From Myxococcota bacterium (GTDB lineage: Bacteria; Myxococcota_A; UBA796), in contig JAQXDW010000146.1 of assembly GCA_029251165.1 (NCBI GenBank), forward strand, positions 16,001-80,000: a stretch of DNA of 64,000 bases. Reading direction: 5' to 3'. A program made the translations under genes and the position numbers. Below, one piece after another: positions 51,387 through 60,312 of the stretch (the first letter of the stretch is position 1; every line of letters starts with the position of its first letter). The notes below the pieces were generated by a model. The model did not search any database. It had not been told where the DNA came from and saw nothing but the letters and a program-made list of their open reading frames with translations.

Positions 51387-51932
51387 ATGCTGCTGTCTGT
51401 GATAATGGGCTGCCTGAGCGACTGCGATGAGGGCTACGGTCGGGCGAGTGATGGGCTGTGCTACCCGATTGTCATGGCAGCTGAAGCCGACGCGGACACC
51501 GACGCCGACAGCGACGCCGACAGCGACGCCGATGCAGACAGCGACGCCGATGCCGACACTGAGGTCGACGGGCCGGGCTTCAGCGGAGAGCTCTCGGTGG
51601 CCGATGGGATCGACACCAGCGGCTCCATCGGCATGCTGATCCAGGCCTGGACAGCGGATCAGCTGGTCGACGGCTGGCCGGTGGATGGCGACGGCATTGC
51701 GCCGTCGGGCTTTGCGGAGGTGAACACCATCTCCGCCGGGGAGAGCGCTCCGTACGGCGCCGAGGTGGTGCTCGGTGGGCAGAGCAGCCTGGAGGTCTAT
51801 GTGTTTGCCCACGCGATCTCGGGAGACGGCGACTACACCGATGATCCCCGCGGGGCCTATGCCGGCAACCCGGTGATCGTCACTGGAGACGGTCCGGTGT
51901 CGGGCATCGACATCGTGATCGACACCGAGTAG
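51387..51932 (+). CDS. Lipoprotein with Asp/Ala/Ser repeat linker
   Basis: ATG 51387 has a strong GGAGGAGGGA site. The 181-residue product has a short leader (LLSVIMGC, Cys9), a Cys-containing segment, a repeat of DAD/SDA (about 34-60), and a beta domain of 110 residues that looks like a small carbohydrate- or Ca-binding fold (ISGDGDYTDDPRGAYAGNPV). The repetitive acidic linker probably extends the domain from the outer membrane and may bind calcium. Confidence 0.75.
   Translation: MLLSVIMGCLSDCDEGYGRASDGLCYPIVMAAEADADTDADSDADSDADADSDADADTEVDGPGFSGELSVADGIDTSGSIGMLIQAWTADQLVDGWPVDGDGIAPSGFAEVNTISAGESAPYGAEVVLGGQSSLEVYVFAHAISGDGDYTDDPRGAYAGNPVIVTGDGPVSGIDIVIDTE
51487..51566. repeat. Degenerate 6/12-bp tandem repeat in the lipoprotein linker
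   Basis: Units such as gacgccgacagc repeat across about 80 bases and encode Asp-Ala-Asp-Ser steps. All steps are multiples of three, so the length can vary without frameshift. Confidence 0.85.
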
Positions 51933-52003
51933 TCCCCCCTCGGTGAGGAGCGGCTGCGCCGATGGCGGGCTGGATGCAGGCGGTCTCCAGGACCGGCCGG
52001 TCC

Positions 52004-52321
52004 CTACTGACCGCACTCCAGCAGCATCTCCAGCAGCAGCAGATCTTCTGCATAGACCCCGCCGCCGACGGGCATGGTCTGCTCCTCCAGCACCACCAGA
52101 CGGATGGCGTCTGACCACTGGACCAGGTCGGCGCTGGTGTCGAAGTTGACGCCCTCTGGTGCGCCCAGGCGCGTGCTGGTTGACGCGGAGTGACAGGAGC
52201 GGCAGTAGGTGGTGAAGAAGCCCTCCCCCCAACTCTCCCAGGTCACATCGTAGGCATCCTCGCAGCCCGGCGCGACCGCAGTGTCGGCACCGCTGCCGCA
52301 GGCCAGCAGCAGTCCGATCAT
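52004..52321 (-). CDS. Mini c-type-cytochrome-like lipoprotein
   Basis: The 105-residue product has the leader MIGLLLAC (Cys8), a single CxxCH heme-binding motif (CRSCH at about 40-44) and a later Met in EEQTMPVGGG that could be the axial ligand. This suits a small class I cytochrome. It overlaps the DUF1501 gene by four bases (ATGA), so it is the last gene of a four-gene operon. An electron-transfer partner role for the CxxCH-bearing lipoprotein in the same operon is inference. Confidence 0.82.
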   Translation of the reverse strand: MIGLLLACGSGADTAVAPGCEDAYDVTWESWGEGFFTTYCRSCHSASTSTRLGAPEGVNFDTSADLVQWSDAIRLVVLEEQTMPVGGGVYAEDLLLLEMLLECGQ

Positions 52322-53577
52322 GTCAGCACGGCTTCGATGGGGGCTGCATCGATGAGGTGATCGGCGGGGTCGAGGTCACCGAGGGCCAGCAGGGTGGCGC
52401 CGAGGTGCTCGGCGCTGAGGGTGACTCCGCTGTCGCTGGGCTCGCCAGAGGTCAGCGCCACCTTCTCGCCCAGGGCGTCACCGTCGAGCGCGCCGACCAC
52501 CTGTCCGCCTGCCACACCGGCACCGATGAGCATGGCGCTGGTGAAGGTCCAGTGATCCTTGCCTCCCCAGGTGTTGAATTGCGGGTGGCGGCCCATCTCT
52601 GAGAGCACCACCACGGTGACCTCCTCGGAGAGGGGCGTGCCGGTGATGGTGGTGCGGGTGTCCAGATCGGCCATCAGCAGCTGGAGGTAGCCAAACAGCT
52701 CCTCATAGTGGGTCGACTGGAGGGGATTGCCCTGGTGGGTGTCCCAGCCCTGACTGCACCAGCCGTCGCTGCGCACCATCGCGCAGCGGGTGATGCCCAT
52801 GGAGAACAGGTCGAAGACCGCCGCAGCGTCCGCCGCCAGATCCCGGGCACAGCCGGCATCCTCTGGAGACAGCTCCACGCCATCGAGGCCCTTGAGCGCG
52901 GCGAGCTTGTCCAGCACATCGCCGTAGCCACTCATGACCTGGGCAGGACGTCCGGCAGCGGCCTGACCGGTCTGGCCTGCGATGGCGCGTGCGAGGTGAG
53001 CATCGGCCAGGGCGGACACCTCAGCGGGGAGGGCGGTGACCGGCATGTCGGAGTGCTGAAGGGCGGTGTTGTCGAGCAGGTCTGGGAGCTGTCCGTTGCT
53101 GCCCACCCGGATCACTGCGTCGGTGTGCTGGTGGGTGTAGGCCGGCCCGGCGAGCACCACATGCGGCAGCAGCAGGGACTCCGTGGCGTTGCCCGCCAGC
53201 AGGGCGGCCCAGTCGTCGGTGGTGGTGGCGGTGCTGCCCGTCATCAGGATGCGTCGGCAGCGCTCATGGGTGACCGAGGGCACCTCCAGGCCGTTGATCA
53301 CCGCACAGCGCTCCCCATAGTTCTCAAAGAAGGACCGCACCGAGGGGCGGGCCTCGCTGTCGACGAAGTCGATCCCGCCCGCAGAGGCGGTGGTGGCGTC
53401 GCCCTCGGTGTCGGCTCCGGAGATGTCGAACATCGGAGAGAACACCATGCTGGTGTCCCAGCCGCCGTAGCAGAGCACAAACAGGAACTTGCGGTCTGTG
53501 CGGGTGCTGGCCAGGAGGGGGCGTGGCATCAGCAGGCCTGCAGCGGACATCAGACCGAATTGGCGTCGCGAGAACAT
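52318..53577 (-). CDS. DUF1501 Tat-exported protein
   Basis: The start at 53577 shares a base with the upstream stop (TGATG). The 419-residue product has a Tat-type leader (SRRQFGLMSAAGLL) and the DUF1501 pattern: KFLFVLCYGGWDTSMVF near the N-terminus, GWDTHQGN (substrate or metal site-like), and VVLSEMGRHPQFN. Such proteins are in the alkaline-phosphatase/sulfatase-like superfamily and pair with DUF1549- or DUF1800-type proteins. They are exported and of unknown substrate. Confidence 0.9.
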   Translation of the reverse strand: MFSRRQFGLMSAAGLLMPRPLLASTRTDRKFLFVLCYGGWDTSMVFSPMFDISGADTEGDATTASAGGIDFVDSEARPSVRSFFENYGERCAVINGLEVPSVTHERCRRILMTGSTATTTDDWAALLAGNATESLLLPHVVLAGPAYTHQHTDAVIRVGSNGQLPDLLDNTALQHSDMPVTALPAEVSALADAHLARAIAGQTGQAAAGRPAQVMSGYGDVLDKLAALKGLDGVELSPEDAGCARDLAADAAAVFDLFSMGITRCAMVRSDGWCSQGWDTHQGNPLQSTHYEELFGYLQLLMADLDTRTTITGTPLSEEVTVVVLSEMGRHPQFNTWGGKDHWTFTSAMLIGAGVAGGQVVGALDGDALGEKVALTSGEPSDSGVTLSAEHLGATLLALGDLDPADHLIDAAPIEAVLT

Positions 53578-55157
53578 CAGTAGCTCACCATCCGTGGATC
53601 CCGGAGCATCACCGACAGCACCCCCGTCCAGGCGGTCACCGGGTCGGAGATCTCCGCCATGTCGCTCCACAGGGAGGCGAGGTCATCGAGCTCGTCGCTG
53701 GTGGGCGGCGCGGCGAACAGGCGCAGGTGCAGAGAAGAGAGCTGAGCGGTGAAGGGGGCATCCCCGGGGCGATCGTCGGCGGTGACGGTCAGCAGGGTGC
53801 TTCCCCCGTCGACCAGATCGGCCTGGGCCACGTGGGCTGCGGCGGCCTCGGCGAGCTTTCCGGTGCTCACCGCCCAGGTCAGGCCGGGCAGGTGCTGGGG
53901 AGTGGTCACAGAGTCTCCATCCACCCCGCCCAGCAGCATGCGGTAGCCGGTGGTGTCGTTGGCAAGCTGGTCGTAGCCTTCCCAGGTCCAGGAGAAGCCG
54001 GTGAGATCTGCCAGGAGGGTGCCCCACTGGTCGGGGGTCAGCAGGCGCTGGGTGTTCTCCACAGCCTCCAGGCTGGGCTCCGTCACCGCGCCGGCCTGGT
54101 AGGCGGAGGTGTCGGTGACCGCCCGGAGCAGCGCCCGCATGCGCAGATCGTCGTCCACAAACTTCTGGCGAAGGTCTTCGATCTGGTTGAAGTCCTCGGC
54201 GCGGACCTCGCGCCGCCACAGCATCGCTGCCGTTCGCTCTGTGGCGCAGCGCGCAAACCGGGAGTCCTCGGCGATGGCTGCCCCCAGGTCCACCAGCCCC
54301 TCGATGGGGGTGCCAAACCAGCCCGGCGCGACCTGGAGGTAGGTCTCCCACAGAGACTCCCGCTCGGCGTGGTAGTTGCCGTACTCGGTGGCGCTGTACT
54401 GCACCGGAGACCAGAAGCCGAACAGGCTGGCAGCCAGGGGCTCGATGGAGGCATGGCAGGCCACGCAGTAGGGATCTTCCTGGATGGCGTTTGCGGTGCC
54501 GTCGCTCTCTGCGAGCTGGCTGCTGCCGGCGAACGAGACCGGTCGAGAGAGCGGATCGGTGCACAGCAGGAGGTTGGAGATGGCGGCCGCGCGCGAGCGG
54601 TTGAGGTTGGAGATGTTGGTCACGTAGCGCCACCACAGCCCGTTGGTGGAGAGCACCCCGGCGGCCGGACGCAGGTCGGTGTAGGTGGCCTCCTGCCAGC
54701 CGCCCCCCGGATGGTCCAGGGACCAGATGTCGGCCAGCATGTCGTTGGCCATGGTGTAGTCCGCGGTCACCGTCTCGGTCCACGGGCGGTCCTCCATGGC
54801 GATGTGGGCCATCAGCCGCAGGGGCTCCTCGCCGATCGCCTTCTCAAAGGCGAATTCCTCAGTGCTGTCGAGGTGGTAGTCGTAGAACTGCACCTCGAAG
54901 GTGTCGACCCGGGTGAGCCACTGCTCAGCCAGCAGGGCCACCAGCCGCTCCTCCAGCCGCGCATCCTCGAGGTAGTCGTCGCGCAGGTCTTGCCAGGAGA
55001 CGTCCTGAGCCGCCAGCGCGCTCAGCTCATCTTCGCCCGGAAGCACGCCGCGAAGGTCGAGGCTCAGCCGGCGCACCAGGACGGCATCCTCCAGGGGCAC
55101 ATAGCGGGGATCAGGCGGAGGAGCCTCGGTGCCGCAGCTGAGGAGGAGGGCGATCAC
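53577..55157 (-). CDS. DUF1549/DUF1588/DUF1585-like CxxCH lipoprotein
   Basis: The GTG start at 55157 overlaps the upstream stop (GTGA). The 526-residue product has the leader IALLLSC, then RRLSLDLRGVLPGEDEL as in DUF1549-type proteins, and a single heme-type CVACH near the middle with surrounding DPYCVACHASIEPLA. The C-terminal half follows the pattern of DUF1585-like ends (LLRAVTDTSAY). It forms a module with the DUF1501 gene, as in Planctomycetes, where the two are neighbours. The substrate is unknown. Confidence 0.82.
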   Translation of the reverse strand: MIALLLSCGTEAPPPDPRYVPLEDAVLVRRLSLDLRGVLPGEDELSALAAQDVSWQDLRDDYLEDARLEERLVALLAEQWLTRVDTFEVQFYDYHLDSTEEFAFEKAIGEEPLRLMAHIAMEDRPWTETVTADYTMANDMLADIWSLDHPGGGWQEATYTDLRPAAGVLSTNGLWWRYVTNISNLNRSRAAAISNLLLCTDPLSRPVSFAGSSQLAESDGTANAIQEDPYCVACHASIEPLAASLFGFWSPVQYSATEYGNYHAERESLWETYLQVAPGWFGTPIEGLVDLGAAIAEDSRFARCATERTAAMLWRREVRAEDFNQIEDLRQKFVDDDLRMRALLRAVTDTSAYQAGAVTEPSLEAVENTQRLLTPDQWGTLLADLTGFSWTWEGYDQLANDTTGYRMLLGGVDGDSVTTPQHLPGLTWAVSTGKLAEAAAAHVAQADLVDGGSTLLTVTADDRPGDAPFTAQLSSLHLRLFAAPPTSDELDDLASLWSDMAEISDPVTAWTGVLSVMLRDPRMVSY

Positions 55158-55981
55158 GGCGGCACCAGGGAGTCATTCATCTGCCAGGCGATGTCGCCAA
55201 AGTCCACGCAGACGTCCTCGACGGTGCCGTTGGACTCGTAGTGGAGGGTGCCGCAGCCGGTGCAGTCGTCGGGGAGGAGGAGGTCGAACCAGTGACCGCT
55301 GCTGTCGCGGACCTGCACCTCACCGGCTGGAGGGCAGTCGAGGTCGTTCCACATCAAGCCCGGAAAGAACAGCGCGGTGTCGCCCACTCCCAGTCCTCCG
55401 GTGACGTCCAGGGAGGTGCTGGGCATGCCGTTGACCAGCAGCATGGCGCTGATGCCCTCTCCCAGCCATCCCTCGGCCCCGTCGATGCTCCATGAGCCGG
55501 TGATGTCGCCGCCGAACCACTGGGTCTGGAGGTCTTCATACAGGGCGAAGGAGTGTCCGCCGACCAGCATCTGGGAGCCGTCCGGGGCCTGGATCTCAAA
55601 GTCTCCTCCGATGGCCCACACGTCGCTGTTCTCGCCCTCCCACTCCATCGTCTCGTACACCGAGACTCCGGCGAAGTAGTAGCCAGATGAGGCGGTGCAG
55701 CCGGTGACGAAGGAGTCGCTGATCTCGACATCGCTCCCCGGGCAGAGCTCGTCTCCGTGGCTCATGCGCTCCAGGTATGCCGCCCGCAATTCCATCGGAC
55801 CGGTGAAGCCCATGGCGAACAACGCCTCGATGGCAGAGACCGCTTCTGCAGCGGTCCAGGCCGGCGTGGTGTTGTCATCGTCGGGCGTCGGGTCGCAGTT
55901 GCCTGTGGCGGACGGGGTGAAGCCCGGGGCGCAGGCGGTCTCGCCAGCACAGCCGACGAGCGTGACGATGATGAGGAGCAC
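55154..55981 (-). CDS. Hypothetical lipoprotein, first gene of the DUF1501 operon
   Basis: The 275-residue product has the leader LLIIVTLVGC (Cys11) and an Asp/Thr-rich linker after a Cys-containing segment. The body is beta-rich with several Cys and Gly (e.g. YYFAGVSVYETMEWEG; GGHSFALYEDL). No family is recognised. The start is GTG at 55981. It heads an operon of four overlapping genes, which suggests joint action with the two exported DUF proteins. Confidence 0.72.
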   Translation of the reverse strand: MLLIIVTLVGCAGETACAPGFTPSATGNCDPTPDDDNTTPAWTAAEAVSAIEALFAMGFTGPMELRAAYLERMSHGDELCPGSDVEISDSFVTGCTASSGYYFAGVSVYETMEWEGENSDVWAIGGDFEIQAPDGSQMLVGGHSFALYEDLQTQWFGGDITGSWSIDGAEGWLGEGISAMLLVNGMPSTSLDVTGGLGVGDTALFFPGLMWNDLDCPPAGEVQVRDSSGHWFDLLLPDDCTGCGTLHYESNGTVEDVCVDFGDIAWQMNDSLVPP

Positions 55982-56111
55982 AGGACAGAGGATAGCCTGA
56001 ACCTCCGCGCTGTGCTGGAATGAGCCTCGTCCTTCCGGCCATCGTCATCTGGCCTGTCGATGCCATTCCACAGCGCGCTGCGGCGGGATGGAGAGCCCAG
56101 CGGTGCTGACG

Positions 56112-57194
56112 CTATGGGCTGGCTGCGGCGGCCACGGAGTCCAGCTCCCAGGCCGGTCGTCCGTTGGACTGCATGGCTTCTTCAGCCCAGGCCCGCTGCT
56201 GTGGGTCCGTCAGCCAGCTCAGGCGCTGAGCAAACACAGCTGGATCGTGGGCGCTGGTGAGCTCCACAGCCCAGCCCAGTCCCCGCCAGGTGCCGCGCGC
56301 GCAGAGGGGCTCGACATGCGTGGTGAGCTGTGTGGCGATCTCCGGCCAGCGGATTGCCCCTTGCATCTCGGTGCGCAGGACGAAGCCCCGGGCGACTCCC
56401 TGTGCGAAGACGCATCGCGAGGCCTCTGGGACCCACTGCATCGGATCGTCGAGGGCCAAGAGCGAGAGCCTCTGGATGTCTCCGACCCGCCAGCCAAGCT
56501 CCTCAAACAGGGCGGGCTGGAATCTCTCGGGGTAGGCGGCGGCCTTCTGGAGTGCCCCGGAGACATCGTCTCTGTATGCCCGCTGCAGCCCCACGCGCAC
56601 ACCGTTGAAGGGCTCATAGCCATCGATCTGACGGGCATACTCGGAGGCGAAGGGCACGACCGTCTCAGGATCGCCCATGGCCGCCTCCGTGTAGGAGCGG
56701 ACCACCCCGTCGTGGAAGAAGTGCTGATAGTCCCTCGGCACCGTGCCCTGGATCTCCTGGATCAGGGGCGCGGCCTCAAAGGACACCGGCCGGTGGCTGT
56801 GGGCTGCGCCATCGAAAAATTCGGTCCGCACGTGCGGGGGAACGGACATGCCGATCTCGACCATCCGCGCCAATTCCAAGACATGGCCGCAGTACTCGCC
56901 ATACATGAACGTGGTCAGCGGCTGCTCCAAGGTCTTGATGTTGTTGACAAAAGAAGCAATCTGTTGCTCCGAGGCGGTCGCGGGAAGGGGCGCACCCATG
57001 CGCTGCAGCATGGGCAGCCGGTCTTCGATTCGCTCCGGAGCGGCATTCGGGTCGGGCATTCCCGCCGGCTCCAGGGCAGCCTGTGGGGCGGGCATGGCTG
57101 GCTGCTCCGGGACTGTCGGCGGCTCGGCTGGAGTCGCTGGGGTGTCTTGACAGCTGGTGCAGAACATCAGGCTGATGAGGAGGGAGGGCTTCAT
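56112..57194 (-). CDS. Hypothetical lipoprotein, helical
   Basis: The 360-residue product has the leader PSLLISLMFCTSC (Cys at 15), a Pro/Ala-rich linker to about residue 55, and a largely helical body with some Cys (EYCGHVLELARM; VEPLCARGTW). No family is recognised. It is not coupled to the operon to its left (130 bases away). Confidence 0.7.
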   Translation of the reverse strand: MKPSLLISLMFCTSCQDTPATPAEPPTVPEQPAMPAPQAALEPAGMPDPNAAPERIEDRLPMLQRMGAPLPATASEQQIASFVNNIKTLEQPLTTFMYGEYCGHVLELARMVEIGMSVPPHVRTEFFDGAAHSHRPVSFEAAPLIQEIQGTVPRDYQHFFHDGVVRSYTEAAMGDPETVVPFASEYARQIDGYEPFNGVRVGLQRAYRDDVSGALQKAAAYPERFQPALFEELGWRVGDIQRLSLLALDDPMQWVPEASRCVFAQGVARGFVLRTEMQGAIRWPEIATQLTTHVEPLCARGTWRGLGWAVELTSAHDPAVFAQRLSWLTDPQQRAWAEEAMQSNGRPAWELDSVAAAASP

Positions 57195-58038
57195 TCTTGT
57201 TCCATCACAGATCGGACGATGTTCGTCTCCATCCTACCGTGAGGCGGACAGGCGTGGCGCGTTCGTCCGGTGGCTTGGTCTTGATGGGCGTCGTCGGCTT
57301 GTCTTGCAGCCCTCGCAGGGCAGCGCGGTCAGCCTTCTGCTGAGGGGCTCCTCGCCTGGGGCCTCGAATTGACCGTGCTGTGCGCGACGTCACGGTCAGC
57401 AAGACTCAGGGGCCTGAGGAGAGCGGTCGTCGACGTCATGCGCGTCCTCAGCACCGGGGCTCACCGCTCGGCTAACGTCGTCAATGCCGAGGGTGCCGGC
57501 GTGCCCATCGCAGGCTTCGTCGGCTTCAGGTCTGGTGTCGTCACAGGGAGAGCGTGTGTGGTCGATGGTCTCGACGTCATCCTTGTGGACGAGAAGGGGG
57601 CGAAGCGGAGAAAGTACATCGGTGCCTCCGACGGGGTGACTTCCGAGTGTTGAGAGCACTCTTGACCCTCTCTACGTACTGTAGAGCGCCTCTGATGTGA
57701 CCCTTCGCTGACCTTACGTCTCCCATGGATTGTTGGAGAAACGCGGTTCGTTTATTTATGGTTGATCAGGTAATACCATTGCTCTGGCCGCTGTGGTTCC
57801 GGCCGCCGCTGGCCTCTGTTTTCTCGATGCTGCCCCCCGTCAGGCAAGGAACCGCTGGCACTACTGAGGCGACAGCCGCCGACAGGGCGCATCGCTCAGG
57901 TTGTCGGGGGGGCGGCTCGCGGAGGTATAGTCCGAGAGCATGCAGTCCCACCGGAAGGAAACACTGCCCACCGGAGGGAAACACTGTGGACGTGTCCCGT
58001 GTCAGGCGGGCGCGATGGATATGTTCAACGGCTAAGCT
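57195..58038. other. 844-bp region without a supported gene
   Basis: Short open frames exist on both strands (for example + 57369-57653 from a TTG, 94 codons; - 57659-57396, 87 codons), but none has a ribosome-binding site or protein-like composition that sets it apart. The segment is less GC-rich near 57720-57780. A 20-base tandem duplication lies at 57947-57986. The end of the kinase gene begins at 58039. Confidence 0.5.
57947..57986. repeat. 20-bp direct repeat, two adjacent copies
   Basis: Two copies of a 20-base unit beginning cccaccgga and ending aaacactg (57947-57966, 57967-57986) differ at one base. They lie about 50 bases past the stop of the kinase gene, outside any supported gene. 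They could be a regulatory element or a replication-slippage product. Confidence 0.85.
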
Positions 58039-60075
58039 TCAAGCATGCGATGGGTGCGGCAAGAGCACACGGAAGCCGCTGTCCTCGTGCTGGCTCGTGG
58101 GCGGATACCGGAAGCGGTTGGAGGTGCGCAGTCCTGCGGTGCCGAGGTCATATGCGCCGCCTCGAAGTGAGCGAAGGACCCCGCTCTCAGGGCCTCTGGG
58201 GTGGTCGGCAATTGTCTTCTTGTTGCCCGACAGCGTGCCCCGAGTCTTGTACGCATCTTCGTCATACCAGTCCCAGACCCACTCCCAGACATTTCCCGAC
58301 ATGTCATACAGTCCCCAGGCGTTGGGCTTCTTCAGCGCCACAGGGTGGGGCTTTCTGCCGCTGTTGCCCCGGTACCATGCGACCTCATCGGGCTCATCAG
58401 CGCCGCTGTACTTTAGGTTCTGACCGGACTTTGCCGCGCACTCCCACTCCGCCTCGGTGGGCAGCCGGAAGCCGCGAGCCTGGAAGTGGCATGAGACCGT
58501 TGGCTTCTTCCCCTCTCCGATGCTGTACGCAGACTCCAAGCCACACTTCTGGCTCAGCGCGTTGCAGAATCGCACCGCATCAAACCAGCTCACCCGCTCT
58601 ACGGGGTGCTGGTCTGACGTCTTGAGCTTGGATGGGTTCTCTCCCATGATGGCCCTGTATTGTCCCTGGGTGATCGGCGTCTGACCGACCTGATACCCTC
58701 TCAGTCGAACGGTGTGGCGTGGCCTCTCATCGCTGTCGGCGTCGTTGTCGTCGTCGCGGTCTGAGGCCCCCATTCGGAAGGTCCCGGGAGGGGCCTCGAC
58801 CATGTTTAGTCCGACAGGGGTGTCGTCCTGGCGCGCCTGACGTCCGAGGTCATGAAAGCTCGTGTTCACCGTAGACTCCGAACTCACCGTGCCCAGCGAG
58901 AAGCGCGTGACCGCTCCCGGCTGCCGCTGGAGCCGCTGCCGAGTCCGTGCCGAGGGGCGCCGAGCTGCTGCCGACTGCCGCTGTGGAGTGTGCTGTGTGT
59001 CGGTCTCTTTTCGGGGCGCCTTCGTGACCTGCGGCTTCTGCTCAATGCGCTCCTGTACAAGCGCTCCTGCGCGCTTCAGCCAGGCTCGGGAGGGGCGCTT
59101 GGGGGGCCTGAGCTTCAGCTGGTGGAGTGCAGCCTGAGCAATCAGGGCGCCGATCGCATCCTGTAGATCTGCGTCCTCGTCCTCTCCCCGAGTCGTGCCT
59201 TGAGCGGCCATCGTCTCGGACGCTTCGCGTGCAGCGGCGCCGTCCTCCAGAGCCTGCTTTAGTGCTTGAGCAAGCGCCTGGGCGGAGTCAAACCGGTCGC
59301 TCGGTGCGGTCGCGAGCGCGCGGTCGATGACGGCAGCGAGTGCGGCGTGCTGGTCTGGGAGGATGGCGCTGGGGCGAGTGTACTTGCCGCTGACGATGTT
59401 CATCTGGATGTGAAAGTCGGTGTCTCCATCAAAGGCGACCTGCCCAGTGACCAGCTCGTAGAGAACCGCCCCCAGCGAGAACAGGTCCGAGCGGGCATCG
59501 ACGGACCTTGGCGACTGGATCTGCTCGGGGGACATGTAGCGAAGGGGGCTCATCGTCATGGCAGCGCGGGTCAGCCTGGAGTCCGCCAGGCGCGCGATCC
59601 CGAAGTCCATCACCCACACCGCCTCCCGACCACCGGGCTGCGCCTCTAAGAACAGGTTGGCGGGCTTGAGGTCGCGATGGATGATGCCCTGCTCGTGGGC
59701 GAGCGTGAGGGCATCGAGCACCTGGAGGATCCAGGGGATGGCTTCCTCGACGGGCACCGCACCGGCTCGTGCCAGTCGCTTCCCGAGGTCTTCTCCGTGA
59801 AGAAAGGGCATGACGATGGCCGCCACTCCAGGCTCGGAGATGACATCGGTGACGGGGGTGATGTGTGGGTGTCTCAGTCCGGCCTGGGTGCGGGCCTCAG
59901 AGAGAAAGCGCTGCCGAATCTCCTCGCTGCGAGACAGCTTCTTGTCGAGCACCTTGATGGCGTGGCTGGTTCGGAGGGCGCGGTGGCTGGCCAGGTAGAC
60001 CACCGCCATTCCGCCCACCCCATGCTCCGACTCGATCTCGTAGCTCCCGATGTGCTGACCGGGCTTGAGCCCCAT
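58039..60075 (-). CDS. Ser/Thr protein kinase fused to an FGE-sulfatase-like domain
   Basis: ATG 60075 with AGGAGAGG upstream gives 678 residues. The kinase (about 10-275) has the Gly-loop HGVGGMAVVY, Lys41, Glu60, catalytic Asp135 in HRDLKPANLF, DFGIAR (157-162) and MSPEQ. A basic, low-complexity linker (about 280-420) follows. The C-terminal domain (425-675) shows a formylglycine-generating-enzyme fold: PPGTFRMGA, TPITQGQYRAIMGENPS, GFRLPTEAEWECAA, GNVWEWVWDWY and RSLRGGAYD. In myxobacteria and Planctomycetes such domains often serve as binding modules. No transmembrane segment is seen, so it is likely cytosolic. The target is unknown. Confidence 0.92.
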   Translation of the reverse strand: MGLKPGQHIGSYEIESEHGVGGMAVVYLASHRALRTSHAIKVLDKKLSRSEEIRQRFLSEARTQAGLRHPHITPVTDVISEPGVAAIVMPFLHGEDLGKRLARAGAVPVEEAIPWILQVLDALTLAHEQGIIHRDLKPANLFLEAQPGGREAVWVMDFGIARLADSRLTRAAMTMSPLRYMSPEQIQSPRSVDARSDLFSLGAVLYELVTGQVAFDGDTDFHIQMNIVSGKYTRPSAILPDQHAALAAVIDRALATAPSDRFDSAQALAQALKQALEDGAAAREASETMAAQGTTRGEDEDADLQDAIGALIAQAALHQLKLRPPKRPSRAWLKRAGALVQERIEQKPQVTKAPRKETDTQHTPQRQSAAARRPSARTRQRLQRQPGAVTRFSLGTVSSESTVNTSFHDLGRQARQDDTPVGLNMVEAPPGTFRMGASDRDDDNDADSDERPRHTVRLRGYQVGQTPITQGQYRAIMGENPSKLKTSDQHPVERVSWFDAVRFCNALSQKCGLESAYSIGEGKKPTVSCHFQARGFRLPTEAEWECAAKSGQNLKYSGADEPDEVAWYRGNSGRKPHPVALKKPNAWGLYDMSGNVWEWVWDWYDEDAYKTRGTLSGNKKTIADHPRGPESGVLRSLRGGAYDLGTAGLRTSNRFRYPPTSQHEDSGFRVLLPHPSHA

Positions 60076-60312
60076 GACCCTCTCCTGCGTGTGCTTCACA
60101 CTCTATACATGGGGGGCAGATGGCGTGTCCATATATAGGGCCTGTCGGCTTGGAATCCAGCCGATCGACCCCGCCGCAAGTCGTTCTGTAGCCGCCCCTC
60201 GAAGGCGAGGTGGTTCCTGCAGCAGCCGAACGCGGCGAGGGGCCTGGAGGAGCGGGTGGGCTTGTCCTTTGTCTTCCCGAATGGCAGCATGGTGAGTAGA
60301 GGAAGAGTGTGC

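Noticed and set aside
51487..51566. CRISPR-like array
   Set aside because: The repeats are short and contiguous with no spacers and lie in frame within a gene, so this is a coding tandem repeat.
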